From: Spartobacteria bacterium
GTDB taxonomy: Bacteria > Verrucomicrobiota > Verrucomicrobiia > Chthoniobacterales > UBA10450
Direction: 5' to 3'
NCBI GenBank assembly: GCA_003134765.1
Contig: PLCM01000031.1
Coordinates: forward strand, 1-64,000
Length of the DNA: 64,000 nucleotides
The notes under the pieces are model-generated. The model was not told the origin of the DNA. It saw nothing but the letters and a program-made list of their open reading frames with translations, and searched no databases. Positions 8,281-16,600 of this stretch are shown here, in pieces. Position numbers and translations under genes: made by a program. Position 1 is the stretch's first letter, and the number at the start of each line of letters is the position of its first letter.

Positions 8281-9270
8281 CTGGTCTCTCGCTTCGGAAT
8301 TGGGCTCGACGAGATAATCCCAGACTCGCCGGGCGAGCCACTCTGCGACAGGCGGGGTAACGGCGTTGCCGAGTGCCTGATAGCGCAACGAATCCAAGTC
8401 GTCTTCGCGGCACTTGCCCGCCGGCGGGATAGTCCAACCGATGGGAAAGCGCATTACTCCTTCACATTCCTTTGGAGTCAGGCGGCGCACTTGCCCCCGC
8501 TTCGGATACTGGACGTACGTTCGACTCCAGTCGGTTCCGGTATGACGGGCGGAGCAGGCGTAGAGACAGTAGGCGATTGACTGGAAGACTGCTCCATCGC
8601 CGCCAACATCTCCAATGACTTTCTTAAAGGGGGAAATAGTGGTCTTCCCATTTGATTCGCCCTCCTGAGCATCCCTTTCGCAGCGTTCGGCTTCAAAAAG
8701 TATTTTTCCGGGACCGTGGATGTCTCGATGACACCCAACAATGTAGACTCGCTGACGTGATTGGGGGACTCCGAAGTTTTTGCTGTTAAGCACACGCCAG
8801 CCGACAGAATACCCGAGTTCGGCCAGCGTCCCGATGACGATGCCGAAATCTCTTCCGTGGTGTGAGCTGAGAAGGCCCGCAACGTTTTCGAGCAAGACAA
8901 CTCGGGGGCGTACTTCTCCAAGGAGGCGAGCAAAGTCATAAAACAATCCAGATCGTTTCCCTCTAAGCCCTGCTCTCGCCCCCATTCTTGCCAGTGAGAC
9001 GTCTTGGCAGGGGAACCCTCCGGCCCAAACATCGGCGGCAGGAATGTCAGCTGAGTGCAGTTCTTTGATATTCTCATGATGCGGAGTGTCGGGCCAATGG
9101 CGGCGCAGGATACTTCTGCAAAATTTATCTAATTCACATTGGAATACCACTTGAAATCCTGCCCGTTCGAGACCGAGATCGAAGCCTCCGATTCCTGTAA
9201 AAAGAGATACCGCGTTCAGCCGCGGCGAGCAGGATTGTGCCGTTACTTGGGCGGGCGAGGAATTAGTCAA
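8248..9270 (-). CDS. DNA (cytosine-5-)-methyltransferase
   Basis: 340 residues with the ordered motifs of m5C methyltransferases: motif I SLFTGIGGFDLGLERAGF (AdoMet binding), motif IV GGFPCQDVS with catalytic Cys88, motif VI ENV (residues 128-130), motif VIII QSRQRVY, and motif X ALGNAVTPPVAEWL. The target-recognition region between VIII and IX is short. It methylates cytosine in a specific sequence and so protects DNA from the HNH nuclease encoded convergently. The predicted start is TTG at 9270, 113 bp from the divergently transcribed vsr gene. The intergenic region between them is the likely control point. Specificity cannot be read from the sequence. Confidence 0.92.
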   Translation of the reverse strand: MTNSSPAQVTAQSCSPRLNAVSLFTGIGGFDLGLERAGFQVVFQCELDKFCRSILRRHWPDTPHHENIKELHSADIPAADVWAGGFPCQDVSLARMGARAGLRGKRSGLFYDFARLLGEVRPRVVLLENVAGLLSSHHGRDFGIVIGTLAELGYSVGWRVLNSKNFGVPQSRQRVYIVGCHRDIHGPGKILFEAERCERDAQEGESNGKTTISPFKKVIGDVGGDGAVFQSIAYCLYACSARHTGTDWSRTYVQYPKRGQVRRLTPKECEGVMRFPIGWTIPPAGKCREDDLDSLRYQALGNAVTPPVAEWLARRVWDYLVEPNSEARDQSVNNSVKKTI

Positions 9271-9383
9271 AGGCGGCTGCTCGTGTTCAACAAAGGTGAA
9301 CTGAAGAATATCAGCGGGCGCATCTCTTCACAAGATGTGATCGCGTTCTGTTGCGCATCGGCGCCTCCGCTGGAATGTCAATC

Positions 9384-9803
9384 ATGGCTGATACTTTCTC
9401 AGCTGAACAGCGATCCACGTGCATGGCCAAAATCCGTGGTCACGGAAACGCGACCACGGAAGCCAAGCTTATCCGATTGCTTCGGCATTCCAAGATCACA
9501 GGCTGGCGGCGGCACGTAAAGATGAGCGGCAAACCGGACCTTGTTTGGCGACGGCAAAGGATTGCTGTCTTTGTCGATGGATGTTTCTGGCACAGCTGCC
9601 CTCGACACGGCCGAGCTCCGTTGTCGCGTAAAGATTACTGGCTGCCGAAACTTGCGCGAAACGTCCTTCGAGACCGCACCGTTTCTCGACAATTACGCGC
9701 GGCCGGTTGGAAGGTTATACGCGTTTGGGAATGCGCGCTGACGCAAAGCCAGGCCCGACGAACACTTGCTCGCATTAGACAGGCGCTCGCTGGCCCAACT
9801 TGA
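9384..9803 (+). CDS. vsr: Very short patch repair endonuclease (Vsr)
   Basis: I start at ATG 9384, which gives the family-typical opening MADTFSAEQRSTCMAKIRG and 139 residues, the usual Vsr length. Key motifs are present: KPDLVW (Asp52), VFVDGCFWHSCPRHG (metal- and Zn-binding residues), and VIRVWECAL near the C-terminus. Vsr nicks 5' of the T in T:G mismatches made by deamination of 5-methylcytosine and so repairs the mutagenic side effect of the neighbouring methyltransferase. Divergent from that gene. Confidence 0.9.
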   Translation: MADTFSAEQRSTCMAKIRGHGNATTEAKLIRLLRHSKITGWRRHVKMSGKPDLVWRRQRIAVFVDGCFWHSCPRHGRAPLSRKDYWLPKLARNVLRDRTVSRQLRAAGWKVIRVWECALTQSQARRTLARIRQALAGPT

Positions 9804-10137
9804 TTGTATTGTTAGCCTGAGCTGATTGCGCGCCCGCTATCCCGCCGACCGTCACGCTCACCGGCTTGCTCCACTGCCCGACGCGGGAATCGCCGACGCG
9901 GTAAATGGCCCGGTAGGTCCATTTCGTGGGCGTGGACGGGAATGGGGTGGTGTCGAAGGTGAGCATGACGAAGCCTTTGCTGTCGCTGCGGTCCACTTCG
10001 ATCTCGCAGATGTCGAGAAAAGCGGCGTAGCCGCCCCAGCCCCATGGGATGTCCACATGGGTGCCGCTGATGATGGCGTCGATGTCCGGCTGAATGGTGG
10101 TGAGATCGGGGCCGGTCTGTGATTCTCGGCATTGTCG
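9775..10137 (-). pseudogene. C-terminal remnant of a secreted protein with a beta-sandwich tail
   Basis: In the minus strand, in the same frame as and immediately downstream of the relE stop codon, the sequence reads TGPDLTTIQPDIDAIISGT, then PWGWGGYAAFLDICEIEVDR, then KWTYRAIYRVGDSRVGQWSKPVSVTVGG-like text. This reads like the conserved C-terminal domain of a larger protein, but no start or N-terminal part exists. A second short copy of its 3' segment lies at 10899-10960. It looks like host debris truncated when the toxin-antitoxin and restriction island arrived. Confidence 0.6.
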
Positions 10138-10392
10138 CTAGCGATAGACTTCCCGCCGATGCCGGATGCGGTTAATTCGCACGACTTTGGCGCGGTCGTC
10201 GATCTCATAGAGGACGCGGTACGCGCCAACTCGGATACGCCAATCGTTGGTGCCTCCAATCAATTTCCGGCAACCGGACGGACGTGGATCGCTGGCAAGC
10301 TGCCGAATCGCGGCAATTATTCGGGAATGAAAAGCCGGAGGCAGTCGATCCAAATCCTTCTCAGCGTTTCGCTCGAGAAGAATCTTATGCAC
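10138..10392 (-). CDS. relE: RelE/ParE-type toxin
   Basis: 84 residues with the full family pattern: an N-terminal strand KILLERNAEKDLDRLP, helices, PSGCRKLIGGTNDWRIRVGAYRVLYEIDD, and a C-terminal RINRIRHRREVYR. RelE toxins are ribosome-dependent mRNA endonucleases. Conserved basic and aromatic residues (Arg in WRIRVG and YRV, Arg and Tyr at the end) are present, so the toxin looks intact. The gene overlaps the antitoxin gene by 8 bp, the usual coupled arrangement. The antitoxin is short (see next entry), so autoregulation and neutralisation may be altered. Confidence 0.9.
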   Translation of the reverse strand: MHKILLERNAEKDLDRLPPAFHSRIIAAIRQLASDPRPSGCRKLIGGTNDWRIRVGAYRVLYEIDDRAKVVRINRIRHRREVYR

Positions 10393-10594
10393 GCGCCTTT
10401 GTCTTGCGCTCGCTCATGTATTCTTCGAGCGGCCGATATCGAAGCTTGCCTGCCCGCGCGCGTTTGAGCCATTTCAGGTCGGTCGCGTCTTCGGCCCGTT
10501 CCAAGAGCTCCTCGTATTCCGCGATGGGCACGATGACGGAGACGGCTTTACCGTTTCGAGTTATGACCTCGGGTTCAGATCGGGTTGTTTTCAT
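10385..10594 (-). CDS. Phd/YefM-type antitoxin with shortened N-terminal DNA-binding part
   Basis: 69 residues: MKTTRSEPEVITRNGK, AVSVIVPIAEYEELLERAED, then a toxin-binding tail. The VITRNGKxVxVIVPxxEYEEL block is diagnostic of Phd/YefM antitoxins. In the family this block is preceded by about 25 residues (MKxxxxSEARxxLxxLLxxV) that form most of the DNA-binding N-terminal domain. Here only about 9 residues precede it, and an in-frame TGA lies just upstream of the ATG. The N-terminal part is therefore missing. The start codon overlaps the stop of a frameshifted hicB as ATGA. Toxin neutralisation may persist while operator binding is lost. Confidence 0.8.
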   Translation of the reverse strand: MKTTRSEPEVITRNGKAVSVIVPIAEYEELLERAEDATDLKWLKRARAGKLRYRPLEEYMSERKTKARA

Positions 10595-10753
10595 TGCTCA
10601 GCGCGGACTTCGAGACAAAGCGAGATCGCTTCCTTGATGTTTTCCATCGCTTCCTCACGTGTGCGTCCCTGGCTTATGCAACCGGGAATTGCCGGGGCAC
10701 TCTACGACCCACGTTCCGTCTTCATCGCGATCGATCACGGTAGGAAATTTCAT
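10591..10753 (-). pseudogene. HicB-like antitoxin gene with a one-base frameshift
   Basis: From ATG 10753 the product reads MKFPTVIDRDEDGTWVVECPG, a HicB N-terminus, then goes out of frame. Removing one A in the run GGCAATTCCC (near 10687-10690) restores IPGCISQGRTREEAMENIKE and AISLCLEVRAEQ up to a TGA at 10591-10593. That is a normal HicB partial RNase-H fold of 53 residues. The total span of 163 bases is 54 codons plus one base, which fits a single insertion. The stop overlaps the next antitoxin ATG. A sequencing error cannot be excluded. No HicA toxin gene is visible upstream. Confidence 0.75.
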
Positions 10754-10898
10754 GCACCGCAATGTATAACAAGGTAACGCGTTGTATACCATTCGAGAAT
10801 TCGGGTCGGCCTCCGTTTCAAGATGCGCCCGGACGGTTTCCACGTCCGGACTGCTTCGTCCGCTGCCTTGTGATCTCCGACCTCTGCCCTTCAGCGCT

Positions 10899-10960
10899 AC
10901 CCCCCACTGTCACACTGACCGGCTTGCTCCATTGGCCGACGCGGGAGTCGCCGACGCGGG
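10899..10960 (-). repeat. Second copy of the 9775-10137 remnant's 3' segment
   Basis: About 56 bases here match about 9848-9903 with a few substitutions. On the minus strand both encode VGDSRVGQWSKPVSVTVGG-like text. The rest of the 267-base interval between the hicB remnant and the terminator at 11021 holds nothing else I can support. Confidence 0.6.
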
Positions 10961-11020
10961 AGAAGCCGCTGGTGTTGGATATGCCGGTAATAGCACGCGC
11001 CAAGAGAACGGGCGTGTCGC

Positions 11021-11044
11021 AAAAAAAGCGGCCCACAGGGCCGC
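11021..11044 (-). terminator. Intrinsic terminator of the PRC-barrel gene
   Basis: Read on the minus strand: GCGGCCC-TGT-GGGCCGC followed by seven T. It lies 31 bp after the stop of the PRC-barrel gene. A nearly identical terminator, including flanking AGCAGC, occurs at 11915-11936. Confidence 0.85.
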
Positions 11045-11074
11045 TGCTACAGCTACGGCGGAGAGCAGATCGCC

Positions 11075-11755
11075 TTACGCGGGACTGGCGGGCGCGTGCT
11101 CCGAGGCCTCGGCAAACGCATGCTTCGTCGAATCCACATAGACCCGGGATTTATTGTGATCGAGGCCGGAAACGTTCTCCATATAGATGACCACTTTCTT
11201 GCCGGCGTACCAATGGCCGCACTGGACGACGAGGGCGCGAATCACCCAGGTCCTGGCGTCGATAAGGAAATCGATCACCTCCCCTACTACCCCATCGTTT
11301 GCTTCGACCTGGTAACCGGCCACGGCCCGCGTGCTTCGGAGATGTGAATCGACCGCATGTTGCTTTGCTTCGGACTCTTTGGGCGGAGGAACCAGCACGG
11401 GGTAACCACCCAAGCCCCACAAGGGCATCGATTCGGCGTAATACTCGTATCCGTAATGGCGGTGATAATCTTCCTCCTGCTGGCGGGACACCGGTTTGTG
11501 CTCTTCGATCGAGGGACTCTCCTCGATCTGTTGCCGCGTCAGGTTAACGAGAAGGACCTTCCCCTCGGGATAAAGGTGACCCAGGCCGTGCGGGGAAATG
11601 AGGACCATGCGCCCGGTGAGCCAGCCACCGGTGTCCGCCACCAAGTAGCGCACGGTCCAATTGCTGTCGTCGAAATAGAAATCCCGGACGTGTCCGATCT
11701 CGCCATCGGTTGCCCGCAGTTTTTCGCCGTAGCGTTGGTGGATGCTGTGTAACAT
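11075..11755 (-). CDS. PRC-barrel domain protein (two barrels)
   Basis: I start at ATG 11755 (226 residues). A TTG or GTG 60 bases upstream is possible but adds an unconvincing basic tail. Two PRC-barrel units are visible: residues about 8-70 (KLRATDGEIGHVRDFYFDD, WTVRYLVADTGGWLTGRMVLI) and about 140-205 (YQVEANDGVVGEVIDFLID, WVIRALVVQCGHWYAGKKVVIY). The linker is rich in His, Tyr and Gln. PRC barrels are small beta-barrels used for protein or RNA contacts, and this two-domain form is common in stress-related cytoplasmic proteins. No partner is evident. Followed by its own terminator at 11021-11044. Confidence 0.85.
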   Translation of the reverse strand: MLHSIHQRYGEKLRATDGEIGHVRDFYFDDSNWTVRYLVADTGGWLTGRMVLISPHGLGHLYPEGKVLLVNLTRQQIEESPSIEEHKPVSRQQEEDYHRHYGYEYYAESMPLWGLGGYPVLVPPPKESEAKQHAVDSHLRSTRAVAGYQVEANDGVVGEVIDFLIDARTWVIRALVVQCGHWYAGKKVVIYMENVSGLDHNKSRVYVDSTKHAFAEASEHAPASPA

Positions 11756-11914
11756 AAAGCGCTTTCTCTTTCGGTGACCAGGTGGTGTGCGGCGGTCTGG
11801 GCATGGACTGGCCATGGCGCGCCGGCAGGATATTCTACACTCGTTCTAAATCTACCCGCGGGGTTTGTTTTCGGCGGCTTCTTATCGCGCGAAAAGAAGA
11901 GTCGCATGTGGGGG

Positions 11915-11936
11915 AAAAAGCGGCCCACAGGGCCGC
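11915..11936 (-). terminator. Intrinsic terminator of the small basic ORF
   Basis: Minus strand: GCGGCCC-TGT-GGGCCGC followed by five T, 14 bp after the TAA of the ORF at 11951-12112. The stem, loop and flank match the terminator at 11021-11044. Confidence 0.8.
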
Positions 11937-11950
11937 TGCTACAGCTTCGA

Positions 11951-12112
11951 TTACTTGCCGCGACCCTTACTTGCAGCGCGGCGGACTGGGGCGTTGTGGG
12001 CGTGTTGTTTGCGGCCTTTGGCGGACATGTCGTCGGCGCGGAGCTGCGCGCGGTTCGTTTTTCCGTTCGGCGCCGTCTGGCCGGCGTCGCGGGTGCGGAT
12101 TTGTTTTGGCAT
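11951..12112 (-). CDS. Very small basic protein (53 residues), unknown function
   Basis: ATG at 12112 opens a 53-codon frame whose product is highly basic and hydrophilic: it begins MPKQIRTRDAGQTAPNGK and ends RRAASKGRGK, with 15 Lys plus Arg residues and no acidic residues except three Asp. No family is recognised. Support comes from context: it fills a gap of about 450 bp between two genes on the same strand and is followed after 14 bp by a strong intrinsic terminator that duplicates the terminator of the neighbouring PRC-barrel gene. Such composition fits a nucleic-acid- or ribosome-binding peptide, but that is inference. No strong ribosome-binding site is seen. Confidence 0.5.
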   Translation of the reverse strand: MPKQIRTRDAGQTAPNGKTNRAQLRADDMSAKGRKQHAHNAPVRRAASKGRGK

Positions 12113-12235
12113 GGAGGAATGTCGTCCAGTTGCGGCTCCTTGCCAATCTCGACACTACGCGCTGTACCCGCGGCGCTTCGGCGTGGCAGGCCGACCTCCA
12201 GCCTACGCCAAGGCTACGGCTTGGCAGGCTGACGT

Positions 12236-12781
12236 CTACACGCTGTGGTCCGGCGGACTGGAGGAATGCCGGTGGAACAGACGTTCGGCCAGGCGTTCGA
12301 GCGGGCGGCCCAAGAGCAAGGTGGCCGTAGTGAGAACAAAGGTGATTCCCAGGATGAGCCAGTAACCCAAGCCGCAGACGATCCCGAGCACGGCGCACAT
12401 CCAAATCGTCGCGGCGGTGGTGAGTCCGGTAACGTGGCCGGCGGGATCACGTAAGATCACGCCGGCGCCCAGGAAGCCGACGCCGGTCAGGATGCCCTGG
12501 ACGACTCGGCCGATGGCGTTTTGGTCGGCGACAGTCAAAGAGGCCGCCGGCGACCTGAGGACAACGATCGTGGCCACAGCCGCGCCGAGGGAGACAAGGG
12601 CGTGGGTCCGCAGGCCGGCTGGTTTCCCGTGCAATTCCCGGTTCAACCCGAAAAGGCTTCCGAGCAGGAGCGCGGCGCCGAGACGCAGGGCTGTTTCTTC
12701 ATTTCCGCTGAGCACCACGAGCGCTATTGAGCAGGCACGGCGGCACCGAAAGCAAGCCTTTTTGGATGGCGCGAGGGCCAT
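12236..12781 (-). CDS. MgtC/SapB-family membrane protein
   Basis: 181 residues. After a short Cys/Arg-containing N-terminus comes the family core: LGAALLLGSLFGLNRELHGK, PAGLRTHALVSLGAA, then IGRVVQGILTGVGFLGAG and LTTAATIWMCAVLGIVCGLG, with four to five predicted membrane helices. MgtC proteins are linked to survival at low Mg2+ and in some bacteria to control of ATP synthase or phosphate uptake. This one has the short form without the C-terminal ACT-like domain. The role here is not shown by context: the neighbours are a PRC-barrel/small basic gene group and a divergent phosphorelay cluster. Confidence 0.85.
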   Translation of the reverse strand: MALAPSKKACFRCRRACSIALVVLSGNEETALRLGAALLLGSLFGLNRELHGKPAGLRTHALVSLGAAVATIVVLRSPAASLTVADQNAIGRVVQGILTGVGFLGAGVILRDPAGHVTGLTTAATIWMCAVLGIVCGLGYWLILGITFVLTTATLLLGRPLERLAERLFHRHSSSPPDHSV

Positions 12782-12901
12782 TACATCGCATCGCGGCGAC
12801 TTACGAGAAAGGCGTCGAAAGGTCAGACGACGGCATGCTTAATGGTCCTAATACACGCGCTTCTCCTTAACCCCCAGGGAGTTTCTCCTCACTCCTTCTC
12901 A

Positions 12902-13645
12902 ATGAATGTTCTTGTAGCCGACGATGATGGCGTTACGCGCCTTTTACTCAGTTCTGCCCTGAGCAAGCTGGGACATCAGGTGCAGGAAGCCGAAAACGGC
13001 CGGGACGCGCTCGCCCTCTGGGAACGCGAACACCAGCGCCTTGTCATCTCCGACTGGGTGATGCCGGACATCGACGGCCTCGAGTTCTGCCGAAAGATCC
13101 GCGCCCACACAAGCTCCAACCTGACATACGTAATTCTACTGACGGCGCGTCTGGGCAAGGCCAGCTATCTCGAGGCGATGGAGGCCGGAGTGGACGACTT
13201 CATTCCCAAGCCGTTTGAAAAAGAGCAGCTCGCGGCCCGCGTCCGCGTAGCGGAGCGCATTCTTGGGCTGCACGAGAATCTACGCATCGCGAACGGCGAT
13301 CTGGAGAACCGAGTGCTGGAGCGGACGGCGGAACTGCAAAAGGCGCTCGCCGTAAAGGCGGAATTTCTTTCGCGCGCGAGCCATGAATTGCGCACGCCCA
13401 TGAATCACATGCTCGGCTTCGCGCAATTGCTGGAAATGGGAGACCTTTCCCGCAAGCAGGAGAAGAGCGTTCGGCAGATTCTCAGCAGCGGCAGCCACCT
13501 GCTTCATCTGATCGATCGCATCCTGGCCGTCTCAAAAACTGAGCCTGATGACTTGAGCTTTCTCAAGCAGGACCAGGTGACGGAGAGCGCCGAAAATTCC
13601 TGGGAAAAAGAGCCCTTGTTAGCGGGCTCCTGGAGTTCGTCATGA
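12902..13645 (+). CDS. Response-regulator receiver fused to a histidine-kinase dimerisation domain, no ATPase domain
   Basis: I start at ATG 12902 (247 residues), which places the receiver at the very N-terminus: ADDD acidic pocket, phospho-acceptor Asp51 in LVISDWVMPDIDG, and Lys in FIPKPF. A coiled linker (ENRVLERTAELQKALAVKAEFL) leads to a HisKA segment ASHELRTPMNHM with His161. The frame then ends after about 70 further residues without any N, G1 or G2 box, so there is no catalytic ATPase domain. It may be an abortive hybrid kinase or a genuine phosphotransfer protein serving the neighbouring kinase. Its stop overlaps the ATG of the hybrid kinase (ATGA), implying translational coupling. 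Confidence 0.82.
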   Translation: MNVLVADDDGVTRLLLSSALSKLGHQVQEAENGRDALALWEREHQRLVISDWVMPDIDGLEFCRKIRAHTSSNLTYVILLTARLGKASYLEAMEAGVDDFIPKPFEKEQLAARVRVAERILGLHENLRIANGDLENRVLERTAELQKALAVKAEFLSRASHELRTPMNHMLGFAQLLEMGDLSRKQEKSVRQILSSGSHLLHLIDRILAVSKTEPDDLSFLKQDQVTESAENSWEKEPLLAGSWSSS

Positions 13646-16600
13646 ACAAACGCATTCCACTTCTCGTCTCCGCCGGTTTCGGACTGCTCATCGTGCTCGG
13701 TCTCTGCACGAGCTTGTTTCTCAACTTCACTTTGCAGCGCCGAATCGAAGAATCGGAAGTGCTCAAAGAGATCACAACGAAAGTGCGCGGCAATGTCCGG
13801 GATTTGCGCGTGGACTATATGCGAATGGGCGAAGAAATAGCAGCTCTCCTCCTTGATGCGAAATCCGAAGCCGAGTTCGCGAAGCGATCTCGCGGGAGCG
13901 AGCAAGCCGATGTCAGTGGCGATGAGCACATGGCTGCGGCCCTCGCGGCAACGCGGAGCCCAGAAGTGAAAAAGGTTTTGCAGAAGGCAATCGCGCAAGA
14001 CAAAAACAGCGACGCAATGGCGGCCGAAATCATCCGGCTGGCCGTGACCGATGTAGAGAAAGCACGCGCGCTTTACCGCGAAAAGTACCTTCCGTCCGAG
14101 GAAGAGAAGCTGTCGACTCTCGACAGCGCCTTGCGCCTCGCATTTGCGGAAACGGATGCCCTGGATGCCGCGGCCAACGCCGATTCACGCCAGGCAACGT
14201 TCTTCGCGCGCATCGCCATCATTCTGTTCCTGGGCATCGGCGTGATCAGCGCGCTATATCTCCGTCACATTGTCGCAAAAGTCGTGCGCCGGTCCGAAAT
14301 CGCCGCAGAGGAAAACAAGGAGATGGTCGATCATTCCCTCGACGGTATCTGCTCGATGGATGGGGCGGGAAACTTCACGCGCGCGAACGCCGCCTTCGAG
14401 CGCATTTTAGGTTATTCCGCCGAAGAGCTGCGAGGCCGGCCTTTCATAACGCTGGTTCATCCCGACGATGTCGAGAAAACCGAACGCGGCGCGGTGGATT
14501 TGATGGCCGGCGTCGCCATAAAAGATTTCGAGAACCGCTACATCGGCAAAGACGGCGCGGCTGTGAACATGATGTGGTCGGCGCGGTGGTCTGAGGAACA
14601 GAAGCAAATCTTCTGCATGGTCCGCGACGTGACAAAGCAAAAGGCGGCCGAGAGGGCCCTCCACGCCGCCGAGGAGAAATACCGCACGATCTTCGAGCAT
14701 TCGAATGAGGGTATTTTCCAAAACACACCCGAAGGCGCCTTTATTTCGGCCAATCCGGCGATGGCCCGAATGCTCGGCTTCGATTCCCCGGAGGAGTTAA
14801 TCCGCGGGCGCGGCGATATCGAGCGCCAGGGTTATGTCGACCCGAGCCTGCGCGAAAAATTCAAACAAGCGCTGGAGGAAAGCGGCTCTGTCACCGATTT
14901 CGATTACGAGGTTTACCGGAAAGATGGCTCCAGGATCTGGGTGTCGGAGAATACGCGAATCGTTCGCGATGCAGAGGGGCGTGCTCTTTTTTACGAAGGC
15001 AGTGCCCAGGACATCACCGAGCGAAAGCGGGCGGAAGCGGAACGCCAGGTCATCTCGGAAATTGTTCGCGGCGTGATGACGACGACCAACCTCGATCAGT
15101 TGCTCGATCTCGCCTGCCGATCCATCGGCAAGTTCCTTTACGCGGAGAACTGCTTCGTCGCTCTCCGCGACCCGTCCACCGATCTGGTGCATTTCGAGTT
15201 TTGGGTCGACAAGTTTGATCCGGTCCCCCCGCCGCAACCCATCGGCAAAGGCCATACCAGAACCAGCTACGTGCTTCGGACGGGCCAACCCCTCCTGCTG
15301 ACCGACGAGACGAAAGCTCGGCTGTTCGAGCAAGGCGAGATCAAGAAAAGCGGGTCGGATTCGGCTTCGTGGCTAGGAGTGCCGTTGCGGACGCCGACGC
15401 GAACCCTCGGGGTATTGGCCGTGCAGCACTACGAGGAGAAAAACGCGTACAGCCAGCGCGACATGGAGTTCCTTTCCACGGTGGGAGATCAGATCGCTCT
15501 GGCCGTCGAGCGCAAGCGCGCCGAGGAAACACTCAAGCGCAGTGAAGCACGTTTGGCGGAAGCGCAGCAAGTGGCGCGCGTAGGCAGTTGGGAATGGGAT
15601 TTGGTTACCAAGAAACTCACCTGGTCGGATGAGGAATTTCGGCTTCTCGGATTTTCTCCAGGCGCATTCGAGCCTACCTACGAACATTATCTCGCCTCTG
15701 TTCATCCGGACGAACGGCATGAGATCGTCGATGGCGTCGACGCCGGTCTGAGCCCCAAGAAATCCATTGGCTCGGATACCCGCGTCGTCTGGCCGGATGG
15801 TCAGGTGCGCATCCTCCACAATTGCGAAAACACGCTCGCAGACGAAACGGGCAAGATCATCCGCCTTTTTGGCACCTCGCAGGATGTCACTGAGCTGCGG
15901 CAGAAAGAAACCGAGCTGCAACTGGCAAAAGCCGCGGCCGAAGCCGCCAGCCGGACGAAGAGCGAATTTCTCGCGAACATGAGCCACGAAATTCGCACGC
16001 CCATGAATGGGATCATCGGCATGACCGATCTCGCCCTGGAAACCAACCTCGACCGCCATCAGCGCGACTATCTCGGAATGGTGAAGAGCTCCGCGCACTC
16101 GCTCCTCAGCTTGATCAACGACATTCTCGATTTCTCCAAAATCGAAGCGGGCAAGCTGGAACTGGAGTCGATCGACTTCAGCCTGCGCAATTGCATTGGC
16201 GGCATGATCAAACCGCTCGGGATTCGCGCGGGCCAAAAAGGGCTGGAGCTCGTCGCGGATATTCCGGCCGATGTGCCCGATCACCTCGTGGGCGATCCGA
16301 TGCGGCTCCGGCAGATCCTGATCAACCTCACCGATAACGCGATCAAGTTCACCGAGCGGGGCGAAGTGATCGTCAAAGTGGTCAACCAAGCCGCGCCGAA
16401 CGGTGAGAGTCATCTGCATTTCTCGGTCTCGGACACGGGCATGGGCATTCCGGCAGAAAAACAAAGCGCGATTTTCGAAGCGTTCTCGCAGGCGGACGGA
16501 TCGACCACGCGCACGCATGGCGGCACCGGGCTCGGGCTTTCGATCGCCTCTCAGCTCATCCGCAAAATGCAGGGCCGGATCTGGATTGAAAGCCAGGTCG

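Noticed and set aside
11782-12365. Long plus-strand frames over the small basic ORF and MgtC gene
   Set aside because: They are shadows rich in Arg/Gly/Ala; terminators and the MgtC protein show the minus strand is coding.
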